Source of the DNA: Rotaria sordida | Lineage: Eukaryota; Rotifera; Eurotatoria; Philodinida; Philodinidae | Direction: 5' to 3' | DNA: 64,000 nt | Assembly: GCA_905250125.1 (NCBI GenBank) | Contig: CAJNOL010000981.1 | Location: forward strand, 1-64,000 | In this document: positions 28,001 to 38,245 of the stretch, in pieces | Layout: every line of letters begins with the position of its first letter | Numbering within the stretch: position 1 is the first letter of the stretch | Notes under the pieces: model-generated | Databases searched by the model: none | Told to the model about the DNA's origin: nothing | Seen by the model: only the letters and a program-made list of their open reading frames with translations | Made by a program: the position numbers and the translations under genes

Positions 28001-31000
28001 TAACTTAGATAGAAAAGAATTAAATACTTCACGAAGATTTATTTTTAAATAATTTTTTTTTGTTTGAATTTATCCGACATAGATACCATCTTCAACTCAA
28101 TCTATATGTCGACGTCTTCAACTTGGCATGCCTAATGTTGGTCTATCAATTGTAAATGATATTAGACGAGAAGAACTTCTTTATATGAGTTTAAAAAAAT
28201 CAAAACTTATTTGGGTTCAAATAAAAAAATCTGGAATGAAACCATTTTCACATGATATACATACACAATTAGAAGAATTGTATAGAATAAACCTACAATT
28301 AATAGAAACAAATCCAAATGATGAAACTCTTCGTCAAACGAAATATCATATGGGTGACTATCGTGTATGTTTCTTGTTTTGTATTATTATTTTATTTTTA
28401 TGAATTTCTTTTCTTCAATTTTTAATAGGAAGTTACTTTTTATGAAAATACTGCTAAATTAGTCAATCAAAAAGGTGAACATAAATTAGCTAAACGACAA
28501 TCACTTAATGGATTATGGATTGAATATACATGGTCAATGACTAATGCAGCATTTTATGCTTGTATTAATCATATTCAAATTGATAATCAACTAGAATATA
28601 CTAATTTTCCAAGTATTCTTTATCCAATATTATCTAAAACAGCAGATTCTGATATTAGTAATAGATTATAATTATAAAAAAAAAAGATACTATAAAATTA
28701 AATACTCACTTGTTTTTATTTATTCTAGCTGAAAAACCATTTATTGAATTGAGTATTTACGAATCGAAAGCATCACAATCAAATATAATGCATTTTCAGT
28801 AAGTTATTTATTTTAAATAAATATTCAAACATATTAATTAATGATTTAGATATTGTAAATTACTTATTCAAGAATTTGTACTTCAAATTGATCAAGGTTT
28901 AATTTTAGCTATTCTTGCTTTTCTTAGACAAGAAAAGGTTTGTTTTACTTTCTACAAGATTAATTATTCTTTTGTGGATCTGATGTACATACGAAATGAA
29001 TCTTTAAAAAAAAAAAGGAGATTCTCCTATTAGAAAAACAAGATTTGAATAAAAACTAATATGATATTTCAAATCAGCATATAAAATTGACTGAACTTAT
29101 ATATATATTTCCAAGATTTTTTCAATCTTTGTCTTTTTGTCGAAAAGTTCATTCTTGACCTCTGAGGATTAGATCAAAAAATGATTTCATGATAATTGTA
29201 TTTTTATTGTTTATTCATCGGCTATTTGAAGCTATGATGAAATTCATTTTTTTTATCCAATCCTGAAGGAGACCGAAGTCAATTTTTAAAATCTCTGAAA
29301 TACACGTAAATGTCCACTCAGTTTTGGATGCTAATTGAGAATATCATATTAGTTTTTATTTAAATTGTAGTTTTATAATCGAAATCTACTAAATATCAGG
29401 GAAAAAAAATATATCTCGCGAATAGCCTCTTTGAGATTTCTTTGTATGACCAGTGTTTTTTCCGTGATAATTTTATACGATTTGAAAGCCGTTGAAAAGC
29501 GCTATTGAGCCGTATGAATATTAATCTGGTTGATCTTCAAATTAAACACAGCAGAAACAATTGTTATAAGTCTAATTCTACCAAGCATCACTTTCGGATA
29601 CCTTGAATGAGAATTTAATATCACAGAAATTATATTTATGTAGAGAGTCGATTTCATCAGTTATCGTGCCTCACCTTTTCTTTCAATAAAATGAAAGACT
29701 GACTGATATATTTTCTAATTAAATATTATTACAGAATACAACAACACCGATGATCAATATGGATACTGATTTAGAGTATACTCACAATTCACTTCGAGCT
29801 ATTATTAAAGTACAAACTGATACTCCAGCGGGTGAAACACAAATGTACTTTGACAATATTCACTTATCACCACTTAAAGTATCTATTTAAAATTCATATA
29901 GATTTTTTATTTTTGTTTAATTTCATTTTTCCTTCATACGATAGATTCATGTTAGTTTTTCAATGCATGGATTAAAATCGAATGATGAATTATTTGCTGA
30001 ATATCCACTTGTTAGATTTCTTTTACGAACATTGAATGTCGGCGAAGTGAAAAATGTTATTCTCAGGTAAAAATCTTGTTTAGTACAAGTCCATTGAATT
30101 TACTTTTCTTGCATGAACAATTAGATTGGGTTTCTATGAAAGATCATTTGATCGATTTACTGTAACTAAATTAACAAATGAAGTATCAGCACATTATCAA
30201 AATCAATTTTTTAAACAAATTCATGTTCTTATACTCGGTTTGGATGTATTAGGTAATCCACTTGGTATCATTCGAGGTATAGCTGAAGGAGTAGAATCAT
30301 TATTTTATGAACCATACAAAGTTAGTTTCATTTATTCTTATTTTTTTATTTTGTTTATTATTTAATTCAAATTATTTAGGGTGCAATCGAAGGTCCATTG
30401 GAATTTGCCGAAGGTATGGCTACTGGTGTTTTAACATTGGTTGGCTCAACTGCTGGTACTGCTGCTGGTGCAGCTTCAAGAATAACTGGTGTAATTGGAC
30501 AAAGTTTAGCAAAACTTACATTTGATGAAGAATACAAAGCTTCACGTATTCGTCGTAGAGAACCAGCAGCCCATGCCATTACGGATATTGCTGCCGGTGG
30601 AAAAAATGTAGTCATGGTAAAACATAGTTGAGATATAGATTGACCAATATTTTTGCGCAAAATGAATTTTTTTTTCTGTTGTGAGTGTGTACTCTAGCCT
30701 TCTCATCATTTAAACAGTTACACACGTACCCATCCTATCTTAAAATATTGATCTATATTTAATCTATATCAATAGGGATTTGTCAATGGTGTAACTGGTG
30801 TCGTTAAAAAACCAGTAGCTGGCGCAGCACGAAGTGGTGCATCAGGTTTTGTCAAAGGTTTAGGAAAAGGTTTAATAGGTCTCGTAGCACAACCCGCTTC
30901 TGGTATTGTTGATTTCGCTAGTACTTCACTTGATGTAGTTAAACGGTACAATAAGAAATGACAGTTATATTGAACAATGATTTTTTTTTCTTTTTTCTTG

Positions 31001-32502
31001 TAGTGCGGCTACACAAGAACAAATTGTTCGCCGTGTTCGATATCCACGACATGTTGGTCGTGATGGTCTTGTTCGTCCATATATCCCTCATGAAGCAATG
31101 GGTTTATATATTTTAAATGTAAAATAAAAAAAAATTCTATGTTGTCTTTCTTTTATCAGTTTTCTCTTCTAATTTCAGCGACTTGAAGATAGACGATATG
31201 CAAAGACGGATACATATGTTGCTCATATTACATGTTCAGAAAGTCCAATGAGTTGGCTCATGGCTACTTCAAAGTAAAATTCTTCTGTTTTTTTTTTCAA
31301 GATTTCTGCGAAATTTGTTCTTTTTTTTTTATGTTAGACGTATTTTATTTGTTACAGAAATTTCAATTCTTGGTACTTATGAGGTTGATTGGACAATAAG
31401 TTATGTAGAATTATATGAAATACCCACTATCATACGTGATAAAAATAAAATTCAAATTTTAGTTAAAGTAAGGAAATAAGATAGTATAATGAAATAGAAT
31501 TTTATGTGTTGATTTCTTATTATCAAATGAACTTTGTAAAAAAGAAAACCTAAAGATTGAAATAAAAGGTACCCCCCCATTACGTGACTAAAAATTTTTG
31601 TGGCTATTCTATAGTCTGAAGTAGTATCTATCTACTGAGGACATTCTTAAGATCCAAAAGTTGTTTTAAGACGTTAAAAAATTCGAGAAGAAACCAAATT
31701 TACGTAACAATAATAGCAAATCTCGTTTTTTCTTAAGCCAAATTTTTCATGAAAAAAAAGTGTAGAAACACTCTTGTTTCTTCGACTTAGTACGACTAAG
31801 CTAACTGAAACTTTTTTCACATATATTATGCATCTTTCATGATGTGTATTGTTTTTTGTTTTGAAAAAATATTGTTCTGTTGATTTTTGGTAGCTCTTAC
31901 AAAAATAGCACTATTCAAAAAATCATTTGTTTTTAGTGTGTATCTTCAATATTTGGACATTTTTATTTGAAGGACAAAAAATAAAAAGATATCGACTGCA
32001 AATTCTGTCTAGTATCTGTAAAAGAAGTATTCAGTTCGGTCGAAAATAGTATCTTGGAAAAAAGAGAAGTTATTTGTCGTCATTCTGAGCTCAGCATTGC
32101 ATAGAAGATAACATCCGGAAACTTTGAATCTATGACAACTTTCGCTCTATTTACTGCCATGAAAATTTTAAATTTGTTTGATGAGTCGTTCTTTGGAAGA
32201 CTCGGAAGGGAGAGCACTCTTGAGAAAATCTTTTATGTGAAAAACTTTTTGACAAATCCTTAATTGAAGATTATTTTGCAAATGTAAATATAAATCCACT
32301 TTTCTAATTTTTAATAAAAGCCTCAAAATACTGGTGGGTCTGATGGAAATCGACCATCTGGAAAATTGGTTAAATATCGAAATATTGATGAAGCTCGTGT
32401 AAGTTCTTTAATTCAATTTTCTTATCATATGTTCACTTTTTGCGTTCATTATAGTACTTTGTTGACAAAACTACAAATGCAATGCATTCAATTGGACTAT
32501 AA
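7039..32502 (+). CDS. VPS13A: VPS13A/C-type bridge-like lipid transfer protein, 69 exons
   Basis: VPS13 proteins are rod-shaped channels that move phospholipids in bulk between the ER and other organelles. The model has 69 GT-AG exons (7039-7138, 7194-7237, 7293-7335 ... 32321-32398, 32455-32502), all in phase, for 3223 aa; human VPS13A is about 3170 aa. The N-terminus [20 protein letters not shown] and following IWSG are the chorein signature (residues 1 to about 110). Extended-chorein/RBG repeats follow. The VAB/SHR-BD adaptor-binding region is around residues 1920-2560 (for example [13 protein letters not shown]). The ATG2-C-like helical region (about 2870-3105) includes [18 protein letters not shown], and a PH-like C-terminus includes [19 protein letters not shown] see no UBA or lectin insert as in VPS13D, and no obvious FFAT motif. 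Most introns are 45-70 bp, but eleven exceed 400 bp and most of those hold inverted-repeat elements. The least certain border is the exon 30 donor (18056, alternatively 18038). Confidence 0.95.
8003..8236. repeat. Small inverted-repeat element (MITE-like) in VPS13 intron 7
   Basis: About 36 bp at the left end (containing CAATAGGACTTTTGTCAA) is the imperfect reverse complement of the right end (containing TTGGCGAAAAGTCCTATTGG). The element fills most of an intron of about 300 bp. There is no coding capacity. The family is not recognised. Confidence 0.65.
10029..10240. repeat. Left subterminal GGACAGGAC repeat block of hAT-like element
   Basis: Roughly two copies of a module of about 90 bp (AACAGGACAGGACG, then GATTTTGATTTTTGTCCTG, then CCGCCCGCCAGGACA) repeat here. 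The words GGACAGGAC and GTCCTGTCC occur on both strands, so the block can form hairpins. Subterminal repeats in hAT elements usually bind the transposase. The open frame reading through it on the minus strand is a by-product of the repeat, not a gene. Confidence 0.8.
11399..11603. repeat. Right subterminal GGACAGGAC repeat block of hAT-like element
   Basis: This is the mirror partner of the block at 10029-10240, in inverted orientation, with two and a half modules of the same kind. Sequence identity between blocks is high, while the interior between them is unique AT-rich DNA. Open frames on both strands (11346-11633 and 11377-11622) are repeat artefacts. Confidence 0.8.
14602..14917. repeat. 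Foldback MITE in VPS13 intron 24
   Basis: Inverted arms of about 65-70 bp (left GTGGTTTTCATTATCATGTC, right its near complement ending TAATGAAAACCATT) flank a spacer of about 180 bp that is itself partly symmetrical. There is no coding capacity. It lies inside a 1162-bp intron whose remainder I cannot assign. Confidence 0.75.
19796..20480. mobile_element. 685-bp foldback element, Tc1/mariner-like, in VPS13 intron 38
   Basis: Nearly the whole element is one palindrome. It begins AAGTGATGGAAAAAAGTTTA and ends with the reverse complement, with TA on both sides (19794-19795 and 20481-20482). Each arm is about 300 bp, and a short centre reads AAATCGACTAAAAACG. The arms share internal words with the element at 55330-56019: AATCCAAATAGTGATTTTAA, TTTTGTGATGCTTGTGACTT, and TGTGCTCTTTAAGAT near the arm middle. 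A TA target duplication and a terminus of this type point to Tc1/mariner mobilisation. No transposase is encoded. Confidence 0.85.
21940..22165. repeat. Inverted repeat in VPS13 intron 43 (first of two)
   Basis: GACTAGAAAAAGTTTACAAG (about 21985) is matched by its reverse complement near 22120-22140, and GAGCTCTTATTGAG by CTCAATATAAGCTC further out. The loop contains the phrase GAGTTATGACCATTTTAATG, a type of sequence also seen at 12187 and 27813, so it may belong to a wider family. Confidence 0.65.
22168..22550. repeat. Foldback element related to the 685/690-bp family, VPS13 intron 43
   Basis: The inverted arms include GACAAGATTTTATAGATG (left) and CATCTATAAAATCTTGTTAT (right), plus GAACAACTGAAAAC against GTTTTCAGTTGTTC. 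The right end contains AATTACTATTTGGATTTAAA, matching the subterminal AATCCAAATAGTGATT of the elements at 19796 and 55330. It is a shorter or internally deleted member. Open frames at 22300-22512 and 22412-22639 are by-products. Confidence 0.65.
26284..27046. repeat. Degenerate inverted repeat in VPS13 intron 55
   Basis: TTTCAACTTTATCTTCTGGC near 26300 is partly complementary to the segment around 27015-27035 (ACAAGATAAAGTTGAAAGAT), and the flanks GGTACCTCA and TGTGGTACTTC also pair. The arms are diverged. The right arm resembles the right arm of the neighbour at 27473-27933, so the two may be related. The 2100-bp intron holds both. Confidence 0.45.
27473..27933. repeat. Foldback MITE in VPS13 intron 55
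   Basis: The arms of about 90 bp (left ACCATTCGACTTCACATTAT, right ATAATGTAAAGTCGAACGGC) are near-complementary, extending through AAAACCTTAAAAGGATTT against AAATCCTTTTAAGTTTTTCT. It has no coding capacity. Confidence 0.75.
29036..29373. repeat. Inverted repeat in VPS13 intron 59
   Basis: GATTTGAATAAAAACTAATA with following TGATAT (about 29042-29067) is the near reverse complement of ATATCATATTAGTTTTTATTTAAATTG... near 29341-29367. Further inside, TTTGATCTAATCCTCAGAGG-type sequence also pairs weakly with its counterpart. The element occupies about 340 bp of a 797-bp intron. Confidence 0.6.
31565..31995 (+). repeat. Dispersed repeat, copy 1, in VPS13 intron 67
   Basis: This stretch is homologous, by eye at roughly 65-70 percent, to the reverse complement of 46690-47090. 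Shared words include CTGAAGTAGTATCTATCTA, TTTACGTAAC, TTTTTCATGAAAA, TGTTTCTT and TTTTTGGTAGCTCTT, in the same order. It begins next to a GGTACCCCCCC tract; copy 2 has GGGTACCC at the same point. No protein is encoded. The family is not recognised. Confidence 0.75.
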
Positions 32503-32789
32503 TTAATCATATTTATTCTCTCTTTCAATTTATCATATTCTTGAATTATACATCTAGTTCATCTTTTTATTTTTTTTATAAAGTCTTGATTTTTATATAT
32601 TCTATTCGCCTATGATCGAGAAGGAAATAGTGGAGACGTTAGGCTTGAAATCTGCTGATTGCCTTCGTCTAAAATTGCATTATGATTTATTTTTTACTAA
32701 TTTTTTTGATCAATAAACATACGTTTTTTTTAATATTCTTCAAATTGATGTGGGAATTTTCGGACTTCTATTTTGGAAAAAACTAACGT

Positions 32790-33510
32790 ATGAGCCGAAG
32801 GTTCTAAAGATAAAGTGTTTGTTCATTTTTCACCATCTTGAAAGTGTTTTTGATGAGTTAGAGCTAGAATTTTGTTCACTTTCGTAATATGAGCTTCAAA
32901 ATTTGTATTCATTTTTGTTTGACACTAGCGAGACAATCAACGAAAGTTTGAATGAAGCATGTGGACAGACGTTTCTGAGACAAATCTTTTCACATTCTGC
33001 TCCGCTTAAAAGTATCTTAGACAGACCAAAAACTATGAATGATGATTAGAATTTTATGTTCTCTTTAAATATCGGTTTAGAAATATTGTGTTCCTTTTTG
33101 TTCAAAAATAGTGAGAGAATCAGTGTTAAAAATTGACGAAGTCAGCCGTGTAATCGATTGTAGCTTTTAACTCAAGTGAAACTATAGACACCTTGTCAAA
33201 CGCTCTGTCTTACGCAAAACATTTTGTTTTTGATCAAAAAGTTGATTTTTCAAAACGACAATTTCAGAAAAATGAAAATTGAAATGGTACGTCAGAATCG
33301 GGATAGTGAAACTACAACAATGTTCAAACTAATTTTTTCGACTATTCAGAGATAATCGCATTAGTCTTAAACAAAACTTGATACAAACAATTTCTTAGCC
33401 TACAATTCGAAAAAAACACAAAATTCTGGCTCTAATTCAATCGTTCTTGACCAATCGAAAATACTTTTAAGGACACCGAATATAAACAATTTTTTTTGTC
33501 GCAAAACTTT
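32790..33510. repeat. Diverged foldback element
   Basis: GAGTTAGAGCTAGAATTTTGT near 32855 pairs with ACAAAATTCTGGCTCTAATT near 33420, and the pairing continues outward (AAAGTGTTTTTGATGA against CGAAAATACTTTT). The arms of about 130 bp are imperfect, which suggests an old copy. Confidence 0.55.
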
Positions 33511-35584
33511 CAGCCTGTCGATTATATGTTAAACACAAAATTTCTATTTTACTATTTCTTGAATTACAGATAAATTTCGAATTTTCAAAATCAAAACATA
33601 TCTAAGAATACTAATTAAACAAAGCCTCATATATATTGAAAAGATTAGATGCTTTGAATTTTGGAAAATTATTGTTTGTCTCAGAAGAGCGTAATGAAAA
33701 TGCATTTTTTTTTTGGAATAATCTATATTATTGAGTTAATTAAATTTTGATATTAGCAAGTATTGAAGTTAAAAATTATAATTATCGACGAAGTTATATC
33801 TCACACGTTCATCACCTTAATTAAAATCATTTGTTTATAAACTACTTCCAAAAAGAGAAGATTCCCTACCGTATTAGAAGTCCTAGTACTTCTATTAGGT
33901 CTAGATAATATCACTTTTTCAAGCAAAGCTTCGTAGATACTATTAAATTAGTCTTAGTCAAGCGCTGTCTTGCGTATAGAAAATGTTTCTCCAGACATCA
34001 AATACTCATGATTAAGAATAATCTCTAGAAATCATTTTCATTTTTCGTCGACGTTTAAGATAATGGTGACTATCTATTCTGTAACTGTCACTTTGTCTAG
34101 GAATATATATTTTCTCTTCGATAATAGTCACATCGCGAAATGAAAAAAAGGTTTCAGAATATAGGCTTCTTTACTAGTTTTGAAGCAGCCAGAGGTTATG
34201 GTATGTGTTGTTTATCTTCTTTCATTTGAATAGGTATGAATCTGAAAAATTTTCAACAGACTACAAAACTTTGCCTTTGTTTCATTAAAGTCCTATATCA
34301 TTGCTCCGGTCTCGATATATGTAAATTGGATGAATGTTGCTGTACAATTCATGCAGTTATATTACGTCAAAATTTTTTGAATTTTTCTTTAATACTTTTA
34401 TTTTTGGTTTATTGGATAATCATTTAAAATAGGCTCCTACGGTGAAAATCTATAAGAACGACTTTCGATTTTAAAAGATTTCTTCGGAAATCATCATGAG
34501 TTTCTAGAGTTCTCTAACGGAAAGGCTAATACCTAAAACCATAAGAAAATTATAAGCGCTACTGCAGTAACGGTTCCTTATCATAGTCGAACATGTAGCT
34601 ACAAGGCTACTTGATAACACTCGGTCCATGTCGTAAAAATGGCTCATAAACAACGAAAAACGACTGTCGTTACAATGATCGTTTACATACCAGCGGAAAT
34701 AACTTTCGTTACGGCCACCGTTCTTTTGCCGTTTCGCACTAGTTTTTATCATTTGAACATAAGTGTCTTAAAATCATCATTAGACACTTTCTGATAGTCT
34801 ATAACCAATTGATCATTGTCTACTAAAAAAAATTAATAATATATTTTTATTCGGATTCCTTTCGCCGTCTAGTTCAATAGTAAATATTTTACTTAAATAA
34901 ACCAATTTTGTTTCTTGTGTTTACGGAAGGTGAGAAGGAGAGAAAAAAAAATCGTATTCCTCTTCACTGAGGAGATATTTATGCGAATATAATGACAAAT
35001 GACCGTTAACAACTGTCGTAATGCTCGTTCAAGGGCACTAGATAAACAGAGTCGTAAACGAGAAAAGAAAAGGTGTAAATAAGACACTATACGGCGAGAA
35101 TGTGTTTCTGATACTATTCATCGTTACTCGCCGGAAACCACCTTAAACGGCATCGTTTACATTTCGAGGAAAAACGACCCGTAATCCAAACTGACGGAAA
35201 ACGGTGAAAAACGGTGGTTATTTTTCATCGTTTAGGGCAGGAATCATGCATTTCAGACAGTCGGAATGATCGACCGAGGTAGATGAATTTTTAATTGGCA
35301 CATAATATAATTATATTTTATGCTCGTGTGAGAAAGTTCCTCACGTAAATATACAAAAAAGATGTTCGCGCGTCTTTCTAGAGATTAATTTTTGCGTAAA
35401 TTGTCGACTTTCGAACAAATTTCTTTTCAACAATGTTCGCCCTAGTGAACTGTCGTTTTTTTTCTTCGATAGATAGATGCATTCCGTTTCGGATGAGGGA
35501 AAGAAATTTCTTATTCAACCCTTGATATCAACATGATCATGAATTTTCTAGAAAGCATTACCTAAGATTTTGGGAACATCAAAA

Positions 35585-35926
35585 TCAAATAAAAAGAACT
35601 CTTTTCTTCATCCGAAGTGGTAAGAAATTCTCGTTGAAATGAGAGTGTGTAGAGTGCTGTAGCTTGATGCATAAAAAAAAGTTTACACGTGAAAGACCTA
35701 TTTTGCAGTATGACTCCCGAAAATATGCTGAGCAGAAAAGTTTGAAGCCTTGAAAGTTTTTTTTTGTTATTTGTGTACTTTCATTAGTCAAGCATATCCA
35801 GAAAGTTTCACGAAAATCCATTTTGGAGAAGGTCATGAAAATATTGAATACAGCACCAAGTGAAATATTCAATTTTTTGGCTACTTCACTCTATGATGGA
35901 CCGTAATATCGTTGTAATCATTAATT
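35585..35926 (-). pseudogene. Possible decayed transposase helix-turn-helix fragment
   Basis: On the minus strand an open stretch starts SEVAKKLNISLGAVFNIF. The pattern of a short polar helix, a turn and then ISLGAV resembles the recognition helix-turn-helix of Tc1/mariner-type transposases. A stop codon lies immediately upstream, and the next 80 residues match nothing I know, so if real it is only a relic. Chance similarity cannot be excluded. Confidence 0.25.
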
Positions 35927-36780
35927 GAGGTTTTTTTTTTATTCAATATAAGATAATGTTGTAATCTCATTGCTTGTTCTGTTATGTACAGTTATAATAA
36001 ACAATGAACAGAAGTTTTTGTACATCAGTCAGAAATTATGAAGAGGAGAAGGTAGATATGTACAACATAATCCTGGTGGGACGGGGATCGGGAATAACAG
36101 TTTCTTCATTTGAAGTGATATCGTTTATGATTATGTAAGAGTTGAGTCAAATGTTATATTCTCACAACACGCGTGGTGTAAAATTTTATACGAAAATTAT
36201 TAAATAACGATCACTTCACTAGTTGATGTTAAAATTTTGATAGTAAAATCAATCCTTTTGTTCATAAACAACAGAGACGTTAGAAATCATGCAAGATGTC
36301 TCGAGTATACTAACACTGCTAGAAACTCATATCGACTTTTTTCGTTAGTATGTGCATTACTAAGCGTGAAATCAGAACCAAATTTTTTTTCTCAGTGAAA
36401 CGAAAAATGATTGGTTCCTTTCATTACAAGGGGAGAAAGGAAAAAAAAAGGTGCATATGTATTTATTTAAAAGAGGTTAAATTTAGCAGTCGGGATTGTA
36501 AAAATAATGTTTACGTTCAGAGTAGGGAAATGTTCATGAATAGAGATTTTATCTTAGTTCAATTTAACTTTATGATTATTATTATTGTATTCAATACACA
36601 TTAATGTGTATGTACAACTAATATAATTGATGAAATCAAATAAGTTCATATGAATAAATATCTAAAAATACTTATTCAATCGATTACTTATGTAAATAAA
36701 TCAAATTCATCTATTCTCGTGCCGTGCAAAAAAGACAAAAGAAAACTTCTTATTAAATAAACAGTGATCACTACTACTTA

Positions 36781-37531
36781 TAGTCCGAACAATTAAAAGT
36801 ACGACTTAGAATTTTACTTTTTTTTAATTTCATGATTATGTGTTGTTTTGTTTTTATATACTATAGACTGATATAGATTGGTCATATATTTACTATTATA
36901 ATCCTATAGCCATCCTCTACCTATACTGTATAACTTGAATTTTTATCTTTACGTATATTTGTATATATAAATTCAACTGTAGCGATTTTCAACATTTGAT
37001 TTTCATTTGTACATTACACTTTGTTTCATATATTTTTTTTTATCGCATGTATACATGACACTGTGTGCTAATATATTGCCGGATAACTTTTAATACTACG
37101 CGGTCTTTTTTGTATTATGACATATAGAGTTGACCTGTTTGTATAGAGAGACCATAGCCACTATACCTTCAGGTGAGCTCTATATGTCATAATACAAGAA
37201 AGAAAACGTAATATAAAAAGTTATCCGACAATATATTAGTACACAGTGTCATGTAAACGTGCGATGAAAAGAAATATATGAGACAAAGTGTAATGTGCAA
37301 ATGAAAATCAAATGTTGAAAATCACTACAGTTGAATTTATATATATAAATATACACAAAGATAAAAATTCAGGGTATACAGTATAGGTAGAGGATAACTA
37401 TAGGATTATAATAGTAAATATATGACCAATCTATATCAGTCAATAGTATATAAAAATAAAACAAAACAACACATATACATGAAATTAAAAAAAAGAAAAA
37501 TTCTAAGTCGTACTTTTAATTGTTCGGACTA
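36781..37531. mobile_element. 751-bp palindromic DNA element with TA flanks
   Basis: The element begins TAGTCCGAACAATTAAAAGT and ends with the reverse complement. Both sides carry TA (36779-36780 and 37532-37533). The two arms of about 350 bp are nearly complementary end to end (for example GACACTGTGTGCTAATATAT against ATATATTAGTACACAGTGTC), leaving a loop of about 40 bp around 37140. No protein is encoded. The TA duplication fits Tc1/mariner mobilisation; a different superfamily with TA-containing targets is possible. It ends about 715 bp upstream of the Aster-like gene. Confidence 0.85.
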
Positions 37532-37533
37532 TA

Positions 37534-38245
37534 GTTAACCCTTTATATGTCATTATAAAATTCTAATTTTTTAAAATCATTACGCAACTTATGTCTAGAA
37601 GTATTATAATTATTCATTTAGATAGTAATCAAATTGTCATGACAGATATATATCTTCAAAATAGTATTTTTTTTCACTTTCTTCTACACCTTTACAAATT
37701 TTATGGTAGAATAGACGAAGAAAAAATACTAAAAAAAAAACAGCTTCAACATAACAACCTTGAGTTTTTTGTATAGATGGTAACTGAAAAATAAATATAC
37801 TTGATAGAAAATACTTTCAATTTATCACATGATTATACTTAACATTGAGTATTTCATCGATTTACTTTGACAATTGATAATTATTATAATATTATTATTA
37901 TTATTATTAAAAGTAGACTGATGTAATTTAGTTAATAGCTATTGAATTTGTAGGTCATATTAAAACATTGAATCTGGCAATGGTTTTTTTTTTGTTGTTC
38001 TTTTTCCATAATGATTGATTTTTTTTTTTCTTTATCATTCTATACCATCAACATGCACACCTGTTGTTGTGTCAAGTAAAACAAATATTGTTCCTTTCTC
38101 GTTCTCTTCCTACTTATGGACGATAAAAAAAAATAAATTTCAGAAAGGAAAAAAAAACCCGATCTCATATAAAAAAATGTTGACTATTATGTCAATAAAC
38201 GCTCAATAGCAACCAACATTCTGATAGTTGCTATTTTTCGTTAAT
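37534..38245. other. Upstream region of the Aster-like gene
   Basis: AT-rich sequence with poly-T tracts and an ATT microsatellite (about 37888-37912). No supported exon. I specifically looked for a GRAM/PH domain on the + strand here and did not find one; the frames at 37591-37776 and 38015-38209 are low-complexity. Confidence 0.5.

Larger units (their letters stand above)
32503..36778. other. Gene-poor stretch downstream of VPS13
   Basis: No supported gene. An AATAAA at about 32714 could serve VPS13 polyadenylation. A diverged foldback fills about 32790-33510. The stretch 34430-35250 has many CG-containing words (AACGGT, CGTTTAC, ACGGCGAG) unlike the surrounding AT-rich DNA, and may be decayed repeat sequence. 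The open frames at 34504-34752 and 34893-35087 (-) and 36350-36604 (+) show no domain and no splice partners. Confidence 0.45.

Noticed and set aside
30376..30951. Minus-strand frames opposite VPS13 exons 63 and 64
   Set aside because: They are the antisense shadow of conserved, in-phase VPS13 coding sequence.
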